Source of the DNA: Gloeocapsa sp. PCC 7428
GTDB taxonomy: Bacteria > Cyanobacteriota > Cyanobacteriia > Cyanobacteriales > Chroococcidiopsidaceae
Assembly (NCBI RefSeq): GCF_000317555.1
Contig: NC_019746.1
Coordinates: 62,001-126,000 of the forward strand
Direction of reading: 5' to 3'
Length of the DNA: 64,000 bases
Part shown: positions 37,773-46,808 of the stretch, one piece after another
How positions within the stretch are numbered: the first letter of the stretch is position 1
How the letters are laid out: each line of letters starts with the position of its first letter
Translations under genes and position numbers: made by a program
Notes under the pieces: model-generated
Database searches by the model: none
What the model saw: only the letters and a program-made list of their open reading frames with translations
Told to the model about the DNA's origin: nothing

Positions 37773-38492
37773 ATGAAACTTCAGCATTATCTTGGTGGGC
37801 TTGAGGGACTAGGACGCATTAACTTCGAGAAGCGAGTTTTTGTTCAGCCTTGGGAAAGGCGAATCTTTGGTATTCATGTAGCAATGATGGCTCTTAGCCA
37901 ACACTTAGAAACTGCGAAGGTGACACCTACTAAGTTCAAAAGTGTCTGGACGTGGGCGAATCTGCGCAAGCTTGCAGAGGGAATGAACCCTTTCGATTAC
38001 TTTAAGTACCGTTACTATGAGAAATGGCTCGGTGGTATCTCCAGTTTCTTTATTGAATCAGGATACGTTTCTACAACAGAATTGGATGCAAAAACTGAAA
38101 TATTCTTGGAAAAATCCAATACTTCTCTACCTCATAACAGCAAGCCTGAAATTGACGCGCAAGTAATCGAGTATTTGCGTGTAGGAGATTCGCCCAAGTG
38201 CAAGGCAGATATCAAACCTAAGTTCAGTGTAGGCAATATTGTAACTATTAAGAATCCGCTACCAACAGAACACTGTAAATTACCAGGATACTTGCGAAAT
38301 AAGAAGGGAGTTGTCGATGTAGTTTACGAAGGCGTTTACAACTATCCATTACAAACAGGGGATGGCGTGGGAGATCCAATGCCCATTTACAGCATCAAGT
38401 TTGATTCCCATGAGATTTGGGGTAACTTGACAGAGCCAAAAACCTGGATTTACGCAGATATCTACGAAGCATATATCGAAAACCCTATCTGA
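37773..38492 (+). CDS. nthB: nitrile hydratase beta subunit
   Basis: 239 aa. Begins MKLQHYLGGLEGLGRINFEK with the conserved N-terminal helices. The C-terminal beta-barrel has PKFSVGNIVTIKNPLPTEHC and the Arg-containing region HCKLPGYLRNKKGVVDVVY, which contacts the metal site in NHases. YSIKFDSHEIWG near the end is the usual close. Beta precedes alpha, an order typical of cobalt-type enzymes. The hydration product is the amide for the amidase. Confidence 0.92.
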   Translation: MKLQHYLGGLEGLGRINFEKRVFVQPWERRIFGIHVAMMALSQHLETAKVTPTKFKSVWTWANLRKLAEGMNPFDYFKYRYYEKWLGGISSFFIESGYVSTTELDAKTEIFLEKSNTSLPHNSKPEIDAQVIEYLRVGDSPKCKADIKPKFSVGNIVTIKNPLPTEHCKLPGYLRNKKGVVDVVYEGVYNYPLQTGDGVGDPMPIYSIKFDSHEIWGNLTEPKTWIYADIYEAYIENPI

Positions 38493-38521
38493 AGGCATTG
38501 ATTTTTAAGGAGCTTAAGGTC

Positions 38522-39133
38522 ATGAATGAAAGTAGCAGAGAAGCCTATAATGCAGCCCGCATTAAAGCTTTAGAGTCTCTGCTGATTGAAAAAGGAATTA
38601 TTACAAGTGAAACTGTTGATCAAGTGATCGACTTCTTTGAGAAGGATATGGGACCGTTTAACGGTGCTAAGATTGTTGCCAAAGCATGGGTAGATCCTGA
38701 TTTCAAACAACGCTTGTTAGAAGATACACCTTCAGCGATCGCTCAAATGAATTTGCCGCGCGGCATGGCAGGTGCTGAGGGAGAGCATATGAAGGCAGTC
38801 GAAAATACTCCAGACGTACACAACTTAATTGTATGTACTCTGTGTTCATGCTATCCGTGGCCAGTTCTAGGTTTACCTCCTTACTGGTTCAAAGATCCAA
38901 CATTTCGCGCAAGAGCAATTAGAGAACCAAGAAAAGTATTAAAAGAGTTTGGGCTAGATATTCCTGAAACGACTGAAGTAAGAGTATGGGATACAAGTGC
39001 CCAAATTCGCTGGTTTGTCATACCAGAACGCCCTGCAAGTACAGAAGGATGGACAGAAGAACAACTCGCTGCTGTAGTTACTCCAGAAGCAATGCAAGGA
39101 GCAGCTAAAGTTCAAGTTTCTACAAGTATTTAG
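38522..39133 (+). CDS. nthA: nitrile hydratase alpha subunit (Co-type motif)
   Basis: 203 aa from the ATG at 38522 (AAGG 7 nt upstream). An upstream ATG at 38498 is less likely. The catalytic metal motif CTLCSC (Cys105, Cys108, Cys110) has Thr, as in cobalt-type enzymes; iron types have CSLCSC. Motif CYPWPVLGLPPYWFKDPTFR surrounds it. C-terminal TEVRVWDTSAQIRWFVIPER is standard. It forms the heterodimer with NthB; ends 22 nt before the accessory gene. Confidence 0.93.
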   Translation: MNESSREAYNAARIKALESLLIEKGIITSETVDQVIDFFEKDMGPFNGAKIVAKAWVDPDFKQRLLEDTPSAIAQMNLPRGMAGAEGEHMKAVENTPDVHNLIVCTLCSCYPWPVLGLPPYWFKDPTFRARAIREPRKVLKEFGLDIPETTEVRVWDTSAQIRWFVIPERPASTEGWTEEQLAAVVTPEAMQGAAKVQVSTSI

Positions 39134-39154
39134 AACAATCTTTAGGAGTGCCAA

Positions 39155-39499
39155 ATGCAGATTAAGTTTGAGCAATTTGTGACTGCAAGTATGTTAGGGC
39201 ATCAAGATGCACCGCCTCGCAGCAACGGAGAGCTATTATTTCAAATAGATTGGGAAAGTCGAGCATTTGGCGTTGCGATCGCGCTTTCTAAAAAAGGACA
39301 TTACGAGTGGGAGGATTTTCGTCAAGAATTAATCGTTTCAATTGCTGAATGGGAAGCAAATCATTGCCAAGACGATCCGAATTGGGATTATTATCAACGC
39401 TGGCTTCTCGCTTTAGAACGCCTAGTATGCGAACTCGATCTAATCGACATAGAAGAGCTAGAAACGCGGACACAACAGCTACTTAAGCCAAACTTTTAA
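39155..39499 (+). CDS. nitrile hydratase accessory protein
   Basis: 114 aa. Homologous to the N-terminal half of the beta subunit: ELLFQIDWESRAFGVAIALS and DDPNWDYYQRWLLALERLVC. Such proteins (P14K/NHase accessory) help insert the metal or swap with beta during maturation. It closes the activator-beta-alpha-accessory operon and lies 39 nt from the converging amidase gene. Confidence 0.9.
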   Translation: MQIKFEQFVTASMLGHQDAPPRSNGELLFQIDWESRAFGVAIALSKKGHYEWEDFRQELIVSIAEWEANHCQDDPNWDYYQRWLLALERLVCELDLIDIEELETRTQQLLKPNF

Positions 39500-39537
39500 T
39501 TGCAGTTTCTTACCTGAGCATTAGTAGTTAGAAGTAC

Positions 39538-41106
39538 TCAAGGAGTGCGGGCAAATGGAGGCGTACTAACAGGAGAACGACGATGTGTAGTAGCTTGCTC
39601 AAAAGAATACGCAAGTCTAAGTAGTATTGGTTCGCTCCAAGGTCTACCTAAGAATTCGATACCTACTGGAACGCCAATCGGTGCTGATTTACTTTGGGGT
39701 GAAAATCCAGCAGGTACAGTAATTGCAGGAAAGCCTGTAATTGCCCCTAAAACACCATTTCTACCAATTTGAGATTCGCCAATAGGAACAACAAGTTGTT
39801 TTTGATGGGGATAAACAAAGGCATCGAGTTGATAGTCTGCCATCGCCTTAACAATCGTTTGTTGCAGTTCTAATCGCTGGAGAAGACGAGTCTTATATTC
39901 AGGGTCGTTTGTACTTAAAGATTGAGCCTTTTGCAAAATATCTTTTAACGAGGGATGCGTTTTTCCTGATGCAACAATTTCATCAAAAGTTTTGACAGGT
40001 GCAGCCGAACCAAGACTTTGCAGGTAACTTTGTAAATGTGGTTTAAGTTCGTAGAGATGAACGCTAACATCAGAAACAAGTTGGTCAGCATCTAAGCCAG
40101 CAATATTTACAGGAACAATAATTGCTCCTTGCTGCCTCATCTGCGCGATCGCTGTATTGATAATTTCATTAACTACTGCGTGTTCTGGCTCTGAACCGAA
40201 TAAGTTTTGTAGGACGCCAATTCTCGCGCCCTTTAAACCGTTAGGTTGCAAAAAACTAGTATAACTCTGAGGAATGCGACCTACACTCCAAGCTGTCACC
40301 GGATCGTCAGGATCATAACCAGCGATCGCGTTTAGTACTTTAGCAGCATCAGTCACTGTGCGCGTGATTGGTCCTGCCATATCTTGTGTTAAAGAATACG
40401 GAATTATGCCGCTGCGACTGACAAGACCCATTGTTGGTTTAAGCCCCACTAAACTATTTGCAGATGCTGGCGAGCGAATCGAGTTAACCGTATCAGTTCC
40501 GATGCCGACTGCACCGAAATTAGCTGCGATCGCCGCTCCTGTACCACCACTCGAACCGCCTGGCGTTCTTGACAGGTCGTAAGGATTGCGAGTCTGTCCG
40601 CCGAGCGAACTAATCGTTTCTCCCCAAGCAGCAAATTCGTGTAGATTTGCTTTAGCAATCACAATTGCTCCTGCGGCTTCTAACTTACTTGTAATTACCG
40701 CATCGCTAGGAGGAATCGACCCTTCTAAAGTCATTGATGCAGCGGTTGTTGGCAAATCTTTGGTATCGACGTTATCTTTCAAAATAACTGGAATGCAGTG
40801 TAAAGGGTCACTCAACCCTGATTTTTTAAATAAAGCGTCCTTACTATCTGCTAACGCCAATGCTTGAGGATTGAGCGTAATAATTGAATTTACTGCGGGT
40901 CCTTTTTTATCGTAGGCTTGTATGCGCTCAATATATGAAGACATCAATTCACGGCAAGTTAATCCTGATTTCATTGCTGCGTGAATATCAGCGATTGATG
41001 CTTCTTCTACCCGAAAGGAGTTTGCCTGTGCACTCGAACCAAACATCGCAAGTGTGATAACTTGAGTTACGAACAATACTATGATCTGCACTATATTTTG
41101 AAGCAA
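39538..41106 (-). CDS. exported amidase (amidase-signature family)
   Basis: 522 aa from a TTG at 41106 preceded by AGGAGG at 6 nt. A TTG at 41154 is further upstream without this site. A signal peptide follows (NIVQIIVLFVTQVITLAMFG, cleavage SSAQA). Catalytic Lys is in HCIPVILKDNVD, the cis-Ser in TPGGSSGGTGAA and the nucleophile Ser in GTDTVNSIRSPAS. It may hydrolyse the amide made by nitrile hydratase, although that enzyme is cytoplasmic and this one exported. It converges on the nth operon. Confidence 0.85.
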   Translation of the reverse strand: MLQNIVQIIVLFVTQVITLAMFGSSAQANSFRVEEASIADIHAAMKSGLTCRELMSSYIERIQAYDKKGPAVNSIITLNPQALALADSKDALFKKSGLSDPLHCIPVILKDNVDTKDLPTTAASMTLEGSIPPSDAVITSKLEAAGAIVIAKANLHEFAAWGETISSLGGQTRNPYDLSRTPGGSSGGTGAAIAANFGAVGIGTDTVNSIRSPASANSLVGLKPTMGLVSRSGIIPYSLTQDMAGPITRTVTDAAKVLNAIAGYDPDDPVTAWSVGRIPQSYTSFLQPNGLKGARIGVLQNLFGSEPEHAVVNEIINTAIAQMRQQGAIIVPVNIAGLDADQLVSDVSVHLYELKPHLQSYLQSLGSAAPVKTFDEIVASGKTHPSLKDILQKAQSLSTNDPEYKTRLLQRLELQQTIVKAMADYQLDAFVYPHQKQLVVPIGESQIGRNGVLGAITGFPAITVPAGFSPQSKSAPIGVPVGIEFLGRPWSEPILLRLAYSFEQATTHRRSPVSTPPFARTP

Positions 41107-41327
41107 TGTCTTCCTCCTGACACCTACGCTGAAAGCTAAAAGCTTGCCAACCAACGTTGCTTAAAGATGTTGACAAAACTGCTTGTAGAAAGTTGTCATG
41201 ACAGCTACAAATTCTGTAGTAGCACTAGATTGATAACTTCTGAATCTGCATTCAATACCATTTAATGATGCAAGACACATGAACTTTTTATCATGCTGTG
41301 CCCAATAGAGCGCCAAAAAAGAACATT

Positions 41328-41468
41328 ATGCTTCTCGTTCACCACTTAAACAACTTCCGCTCCCAACGCATACTCTGGTTGCTAGAAGAACTCGAACTAA
41401 ATTATGAAATCAAGCGCTACGAGCGCAACCCAAAAACGATGCTTGCACTGATTCTCATCCGCAGGTAA
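41328..41468 (+). pseudogene. glutathione S-transferase N-terminal fragment
   Basis: 46 codons, MLLVHHLNNFRSQRILWLLE then ELELNYEIKRYERN, match the thioredoxin-fold start of bacterial GSTs. The frame stops at TAA (41466-41468), and what follows resembles a shifted continuation. No C-terminal domain remains. Confidence 0.6.
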
Positions 41469-41609
41469 GGTTTGCACGATCGCCCTTATGCAATCGATGT
41501 TAGACAGCTTCCTCATGCTTACACTAGCAACTTGGCACTCTATCAGGTGAGGGTAAAGTTGCTCAAATAAGTAATTTCCTGAAGTAAAAAACTCTACGAA
41601 TTCAAAAAC

Positions 41610-42284
41610 TTACTTGTCTAGCATCAAATTTCCATATCGGTTCGTGCAGCCAAGTATAACGCGCTGCACCAGGAATTTTCCAAACTTCTTCGTTGTCAAT
41701 ATAAAACGCCTTTTGGTTTTGTGAGTAGAACTGTTATATAAGATCTCCCCCATGTTTTGTTGACAAACTATAACGATGTAACGATGGTTGTTAACCGTAT
41801 AAATACCCGCAACAAAGCCGCGAAATAAATTCCACGTTGGTCTAGGTATGGTGTTTCCTTGTCGGTCAGTTGTGAACTTACAGGAGGGGAAAAGTGGAGC
41901 ATTAGCTAACTTGAGCAGGCGTTGCAGTTCACTTAAGCGAGGGCTTTTTTTCGGCAGATACTTCTTAACCCTGCCATTGTTGAGTAACGGCTTGAGTGCT
42001 GCGATATATTGGCGTTCTAAATCATCGAGTTGTGCAACAGGAGCCAAAACATAACTTATGGTAATCTTATCTAATCCCTTCCTAACAAGCTGCTTGTAGC
42101 GATGGTGTCCGCTTCCCGCCCAACGGCTTTGTAAGTTTGTCGCTTTACCAACATAAAGTAAGTAGTTACGTTCGTCAGTGACAAAATAGATACCAGAAAT
42201 GCTGGGAAGCAAGGCGCGTTGGCGCAATGTGCATCTTCCTCCTAAAAGTTTTGATGCAGTGATATCTTCAAAACTACTTACCAC
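41610..42284 (-). CDS. GIY-YIG nuclease-family protein
   Basis: 224 aa from a GTG at 42284. The GIY-YIG core is clear: LPSISGIYFVTDERNYLLYVG, then KATNLQSRW and ERQYIAALKPLLNN. A longer C-terminal part (about 115-224) is not recognised. Possibly a repair or mobile-element nuclease. A perfect palindrome (42304-42319) lies 20 bases upstream and may be its operator. Confidence 0.72.
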   Translation of the reverse strand: MVSSFEDITASKLLGGRCTLRQRALLPSISGIYFVTDERNYLLYVGKATNLQSRWAGSGHHRYKQLVRKGLDKITISYVLAPVAQLDDLERQYIAALKPLLNNGRVKKYLPKKSPRLSELQRLLKLANAPLFPSCKFTTDRQGNTIPRPTWNLFRGFVAGIYTVNNHRYIVIVCQQNMGEILYNSSTHKTKRRFILTTKKFGKFLVQRVILGCTNRYGNLMLDK

Positions 42285-42303
42285 TGTCTACGTATAGTAT
42301 TAA

Positions 42304-42319
42304 ATGATACTAGTATCAT
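42304..42319. promoter_or_regulatory. 16-bp perfect palindrome before GIY-YIG gene
   Basis: ATGATACTAGTATCAT, a perfect palindrome located between the divergent GIY-YIG gene and the second toxin-antitoxin pair. Regulator unknown. Confidence 0.55.
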
Positions 42320-42428
42320 ACCCTTTAAACTATGTTGCATTCATTACTGATTGAGTGAACGTAACCACCATCTTGTTTAGTTTTGCCTGGCTCACACCTG
42401 AAAGTCTTCTCGCATTGCAACGCCCTTA

Positions 42429-42458
42429 CTATTGTCTAGACAAAAGTCTAGACAATAG
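42429..42458. promoter_or_regulatory. 30-bp inverted repeat, antitoxin operator (pair 2)
   Basis: Perfect arms CTATTGTCTAGAC (42429-42441) and GTCTAGACAATAG (42446-42458) with an AAAA spacer, 40 bp upstream of the antitoxin ATG. The sequence differs from the pair-1 operator. Confidence 0.75.
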
Positions 42459-42498
42459 CTACTATATAAGTAAGGAAACTATTAAAGGTAGCCGAAAG

Positions 42499-42852
42499 AT
42501 GACAACAACTATTAACTACGACCAACGGCTAAACCCACTCGATATTCGTCAAGGGCTAGCTATTTCTCAAGAGCGCATGAGTAACCTCTTGAAAGTTAGT
42601 ACCAAAACAGTAACTCGCTGGGAAAAAGGGGAGCGACGACCTACTGACCAAGACACGCTATCAAGGTTAGCCAAACTCAAAGAAATTAAAGAGTTAGGAC
42701 TAATGATTTACACCCCAGAAGGGCTGAAAGAATTCCTCAATACGCCCCTACCAATATTTAACGGACGCTGCGCTTTAGAACTCTTGCAACTAGGCGAATA
42801 CGAAACCATCATTAGTGCTTTGGCTGCTGACTTTGAGGGAACGGGCTTTTAG
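42499..42852 (+). CDS. Xre/MbcA/ParS-type antitoxin (pair 2)
   Basis: 117 aa from the ATG at 42499. An upstream ATG at 42355 would run through the operator palindrome and is rejected. HTH region: LDIRQGLAISQERMSNLLKV, then TKTVTRWEKGERRPTDQD. The C-terminal DUF2384-type tail reads PLPIFNGRCALELLQLGEYE. It ends 3 nt before the toxin gene. Confidence 0.85.
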   Translation: MTTTINYDQRLNPLDIRQGLAISQERMSNLLKVSTKTVTRWEKGERRPTDQDTLSRLAKLKEIKELGLMIYTPEGLKEFLNTPLPIFNGRCALELLQLGEYETIISALAADFEGTGF

Positions 42853-42855
42853 ATT

Positions 42856-43398
42856 ATGCCCCTTCAAACTTATATATCGCCGTGGAGTGGATATGCTGTC
42901 CGGCACATACCTGATAACCCAGGCAAGACTTATGATATATACGATTTTAGATATTGCGGTCGGAGCAATGAAAATCGCTGGAACGTTGCTGGAGAACCAA
43001 CACTGTATCTAGCGAAAGAAAAAGACGTTGCTTTGGCTGAATATGCACGTCATTTTAAGGTTGACCGGACTCAAGGTTTGGCAAATCAAACTTATCGCCG
43101 TCAGGTATTTCGGTTTCGGGTCGAGTTGGAATGCGTTCTTGATTTAACAAATCCAGACGTTTGGAGTGCGCTTTCTTTAGAGAATGCACCAGACTGTTTT
43201 AAGGACAAAACAATCGCTCGTTCAACTGCAAATTTTATTCGCAATACGACATCAACTCAAGCGATCGTTGTTCCTTCAATTGCCTTTCTCGATAACTTAG
43301 AGCAGTGGTGTTTAGTTTTGTTCTTAGAAAAATTACTACCAGAAACGCGCAAGTTTTTACCATCTGTAAAAGCTGACGGCTTCTTCCAGATTTTTTAA
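42856..43398 (+). CDS. RES-domain toxin (pair 2)
   Basis: 180 aa. Starts MPLQTYISPWSGYAVRHIPD. RES residues are YCGRSNENRWNVAGEPTLYL (Arg), then EYARHF (Glu) and a later Ser region. NAD-degrading or ADP-ribosylating fold, as in pair 1, but the two toxins are diverged in sequence. Tight coupling (3-nt gap) to the antitoxin. Confidence 0.87.
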   Translation: MPLQTYISPWSGYAVRHIPDNPGKTYDIYDFRYCGRSNENRWNVAGEPTLYLAKEKDVALAEYARHFKVDRTQGLANQTYRRQVFRFRVELECVLDLTNPDVWSALSLENAPDCFKDKTIARSTANFIRNTTSTQAIVVPSIAFLDNLEQWCLVLFLEKLLPETRKFLPSVKADGFFQIF

Positions 43399-43790
43399 CC
43401 TACTCCCACGACTAGAAGTACGTGAGATTCAAGACTCAGACAGAGATTGCAGCCAAGGGCTGTTTGACATTTCCTAACCCTTCCTTGCCCCAAAATATCA
43501 CAAAAAGTTACCGAGTAGACAAGACAGTTGTATCGAAGAACTCAAGTTTACGCTTACCCAGCAGCAGATTTAGACATATTAGATGCAACTATCAAGGGCG
43601 TGGTAGCTAGAGGATAGGAACTTATTTATATTTCCTTTGCTTTAATCATGCAGAATAAAGATTGTGTCCTCAATAGTAGAGTCTGTATTTGCTAAGTAAC
43701 CAAGTGGATTAAAACTAGATTGTTAGTATTGATACATCTCTTCTCAATTTTGCAACAATAAATCTACTCTGACTTTAATGTTATTTTCTA
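43399..43790. other. intergenic region
   Basis: About 390 bases between the toxin and the CPXCG protein. No frame or repeat that I can support; base composition is AT-rich toward 43700. Confidence 0.35.
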
Positions 43791-43979
43791 ATGCAAAACA
43801 CTGCTGAATACACTTGTGCATACTGTGGTGAAATTAATTTGACCTTTGTTGACTTCAGCGCAGGAATACAGCAGTCTTACGTTGAAGACTGTCAGGTTTG
43901 CTGTCAACCTAATGTGCTTTTCCTTGTAATTGACGAACAAACTCTGAATATTGAGATCAACAGTGAGCCAGAAAACTAA
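43791..43979 (+). CDS. CPXCG-type cysteine-rich small protein
   Basis: 62 aa, two zinc-knuckle-like Cys pairs (YTCAYCGEIN and EDCQVCCQPNVLFL) and a conserved TFVDFSAG and SYVEDC stretch. This is the CPXCG-motif family, usually single genes of unknown role. The first pair is CxxC, the second CxxCC. Confidence 0.8.
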   Translation: MQNTAEYTCAYCGEINLTFVDFSAGIQQSYVEDCQVCCQPNVLFLVIDEQTLNIEINSEPEN

Positions 43980-45647
43980 GTTTTGTCAGGGTTGCGAGTA
44001 CGCTGCTCGATCTCTTCTAACGTTTGTAAAACTAAGCGTTTAGCTTGCAACCTCCAGCCCCATTTTTGTACTCCAACTTCACTCACAAACTCGCTAAAAT
44101 ACTCAACTTTGCCTCCCAATCTTGATCATGCCGCAATGTTAGAACAGTATAACCAGTGTTATACCTGAGATTATCTCGTTCGATTTGGTCTTGTCTGCGC
44201 TTATCAGGACTATCATGAACTGAACCATCACAGAAAATAGCGATCGCGGCATTGGTTTTATAAATAAAATCTGGCTTGCAGTTGGCTAAGGGAATCAATT
44301 CTTGTGCAGCGTCCGGTAGCTTATATCCCCGTTGATAAATCTCCTGTAAAACTACTCGCTCGAAATTAGAATTAGGATCTGTTTGTTGTAGTAATTGCTG
44401 ATATCGCTCCTCGCGGGACATTCCTTCAAAATTGCCAACAACCTTACTTGCTAGCAGTTGGTCGAGTAAAGGTTTGATGTAATGGCGATTGATTAATGCA
44501 TGGTCGAACTGATTGCGGTAGGATAGCAAACATTCATAGCAAGCCTGAACGCAGCTTTCTTTCGGTTGGTTGAAATGGCAAATATCTAGAGCAGCATTGG
44601 CGATTTTTTGAAATGCCTCTGGTTTTTCCAACAGCTGCGAAAGAACTCCCGCTCCTCCTTCGGCTGCTTCCCAGAACAGCAAATACTTACCTTCCCCTAG
44701 TCGCTCAGAGTCGAGTTCGTCGGCTTCTAATTTGTATACTGCTTGGATGGCTGTTTCCAAAGTATATTGCAGTGTAGCAATAAAAGCTTCACTGTTCTCA
44801 ACCGGAACGCTTAAAGGCTCGATAACTAGAATATTACAGGTATCGTTCACCATTAAATTGACTTCTGTATGCAAGCTCTCAGTAGCTTGTTCGTTTCTGG
44901 GATCGCCCCAAAAACCTGTTTTGGTATCGAGTTTAAAGCCTCGCTCGTCGATATTCTTCTTTAGTCCGCGATTAATCCGCCAGATTTTCGCTGTGGCTCC
45001 ATAGGTTAAGCGTAACAGTGGCGTACCTTCAACGCTCTGGACGGTTGCTGATTCTTGTTTTTGGCTATCGTAGCGGAAGTGAGTGGTAACGTTGTAACCG
45101 TACTTGAGCCGTTCTTCTTCGTCGCAGGTAATGCGTTCTCGTCGGCGGGCGATCGCAGTTTCCATTGGCAGCACGCGAGTCAGTTTGGCAATATTCTCGT
45201 AGCGATCGTTTTTAATTGCTGCATCACAATTTTCACAGGTATCGCGAAAATTGCCTTCGTGGAAATAACCACAGTTAAAGCAGACGCTTACCCTTTTGTA
45301 CTGGCTGTCAATACCGCTAACGGGAACTTTGGTCTTTGCCACCATGAATTTACTACCCTCGTAGTAAACAATATTGCTAGGTGCAAATTCTCGTAAAGCA
45401 ACAGTGCGGGGGCGGGAGATAAATTCGCCGCCATCCTCTGTGGGAATGTACGCTCTCACTGGTAGGCGAGGAAAATTAAATCCTGGCAGAAATCCTTCGG
45501 CAGCAAAGTAGCGGTAGGGATAAAATTCAAACTCGCTATTACTTTTACCTTCATTCAATCCCACTAATAAGCTTCTTTGCCGTAATGCTTCTTTTTCCTG
45601 AGCTTTGGCAATGTCGTATTCTTCCTGAGTTACGTAGCCTTTAGCAT

Positions 45648-46698
45648 CAGGAGTTACGCAGTTGGGTTAAGAGAATAGCGAGGGGTAGTTAGATAAGCTC
45701 GAATTGCTTCTCGCACAATGCTGAGTTTCGCATCAAACCAACTGATACCCGTTGAAAACCAGTGGAGTTCGAGGCGTAAAAAGGCGCGAATTGCAAGACC
45801 TACGTGGTTGCGCTGCGCTCTTGAAGAACGTACCTGTGCCCGTTCAGCACCACAGCACTGCTTAAGTCCCCGGTGATATTCCTCAATCGCCCAGGCAAAC
45901 TCAGCGCACTGTAATCGCTGTAACTCTCCCAGCCTAAGGTCGTTGGTTGCCCAGTAGTCAATGTCACCGTTTGGGGTGACAATCTTGAATACTTTGATAA
46001 ACCCATAGCCCTTGAGATGCACTACAGTGCCTGCGGCAGAGATGTCTACATCACAGACGGGACGATTGCCCTTGTTGTCAGGATTGATGTGACGATTGCG
46101 TTTGAGCCGAGTTAGCCAAATCCAACTGTAGCTGCGAATCAACTTCAGATTTTCTAGGCTGCTGTACCAGCTATCAAACACAACACCAGCAGGGGTAAAG
46201 CTACGTTCCCTGGCAGTTTTCAGCATCGAGCGAAAATGCTCGTTTTTTGTAGCTCCATCTACCGACTTCTCGTAAAACCGATAATCTAGGGGAATGTGAC
46301 GGTCTCCTTCAGTCCACAGCAGCGTTATTAGGTTGATCCCTTGTACCACCCTTCCATGCTTCCCAGACCAATGTCGAGTCACTAATTCCATTTTCTTGGC
46401 ATAGAACTTGTCGAGCGTAGAATCATCAACGACCAAAATCCCCGTTTTCAAGCTGACGTGCTTGTGTGCTTCTAACCACAATGCCTCTGCTGACGGCTCC
46501 ATTCGATGCAGCAAGCGAGTGATTGCATCGTGGGCAGGTGGATTTGCCGACTCTGGTTGAACTCGCTCTGCTTCTGTGCCACTGTATGCTTTCTGTGTCG
46601 CAATCAGAAAGTTGATGTAGTCGTACTCGTTTACCTTTGGTGGGTTCATATTTTCGTTTTACCGCACCCACTCTTTTTTCTCAACTGCGTAACTCCTG
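45648..46698 (-). mobile_element. IS701-family insertion sequence with 5-bp target duplication
   Basis: Perfect terminal inverted repeats CAGGAGTTACGCAGTTG at both ends (45648-45664 and complement at 46682-46698). Direct AGCAT duplicates flank it (45643-45647 and 46699-46703). Removing the IS and one AGCAT restores the host gene frame. Confidence 0.9.
45654..46649 (-). CDS. IS701-family transposase
   Basis: 331 aa DDE transposase. Motifs: ILVVDDSTLDKFYAKKMELV (first Asp), VVFDSWYSSLENLKLIRSYS (second Asp), and CAEFAWAIEEYHRGLKQCCG with the Glu. LRFLRLE-type C terminus (IRAFLRLELHWFSTGISWFD). The frame is intact, so this element may be active. Confidence 0.88.
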   Translation of the reverse strand: MNPPKVNEYDYINFLIATQKAYSGTEAERVQPESANPPAHDAITRLLHRMEPSAEALWLEAHKHVSLKTGILVVDDSTLDKFYAKKMELVTRHWSGKHGRVVQGINLITLLWTEGDRHIPLDYRFYEKSVDGATKNEHFRSMLKTARERSFTPAGVVFDSWYSSLENLKLIRSYSWIWLTRLKRNRHINPDNKGNRPVCDVDISAAGTVVHLKGYGFIKVFKIVTPNGDIDYWATNDLRLGELQRLQCAEFAWAIEEYHRGLKQCCGAERAQVRSSRAQRNHVGLAIRAFLRLELHWFSTGISWFDAKLSIVREAIRAYLTTPRYSLNPTA

Positions 46699-46808
46699 AG
46701 CATAACGGTCAATCGTTTCGCGGGCTTTTTCTAATTGGATAACAGCATCGCTATGCAGTTTACGCCAGCGATCGCACGCTCGGTCAAATGCAGTCAGCGC
46801 ATTTTCTA

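Noticed and set aside
39545-39772. Open frame opposite the intact amidase
   Set aside because: Shadow of the amidase 3' end on the other strand; no ribosome site and no family match.
42355-42498. Longer start for the pair-2 antitoxin
   Set aside because: It would translate across the operator palindrome, and the conserved part begins at 42499.
44083-45564. DISARM drmB
   Set aside because: DUF1998 is shared by several helicase systems, and no drmA, drmC or methylase genes are next to it.
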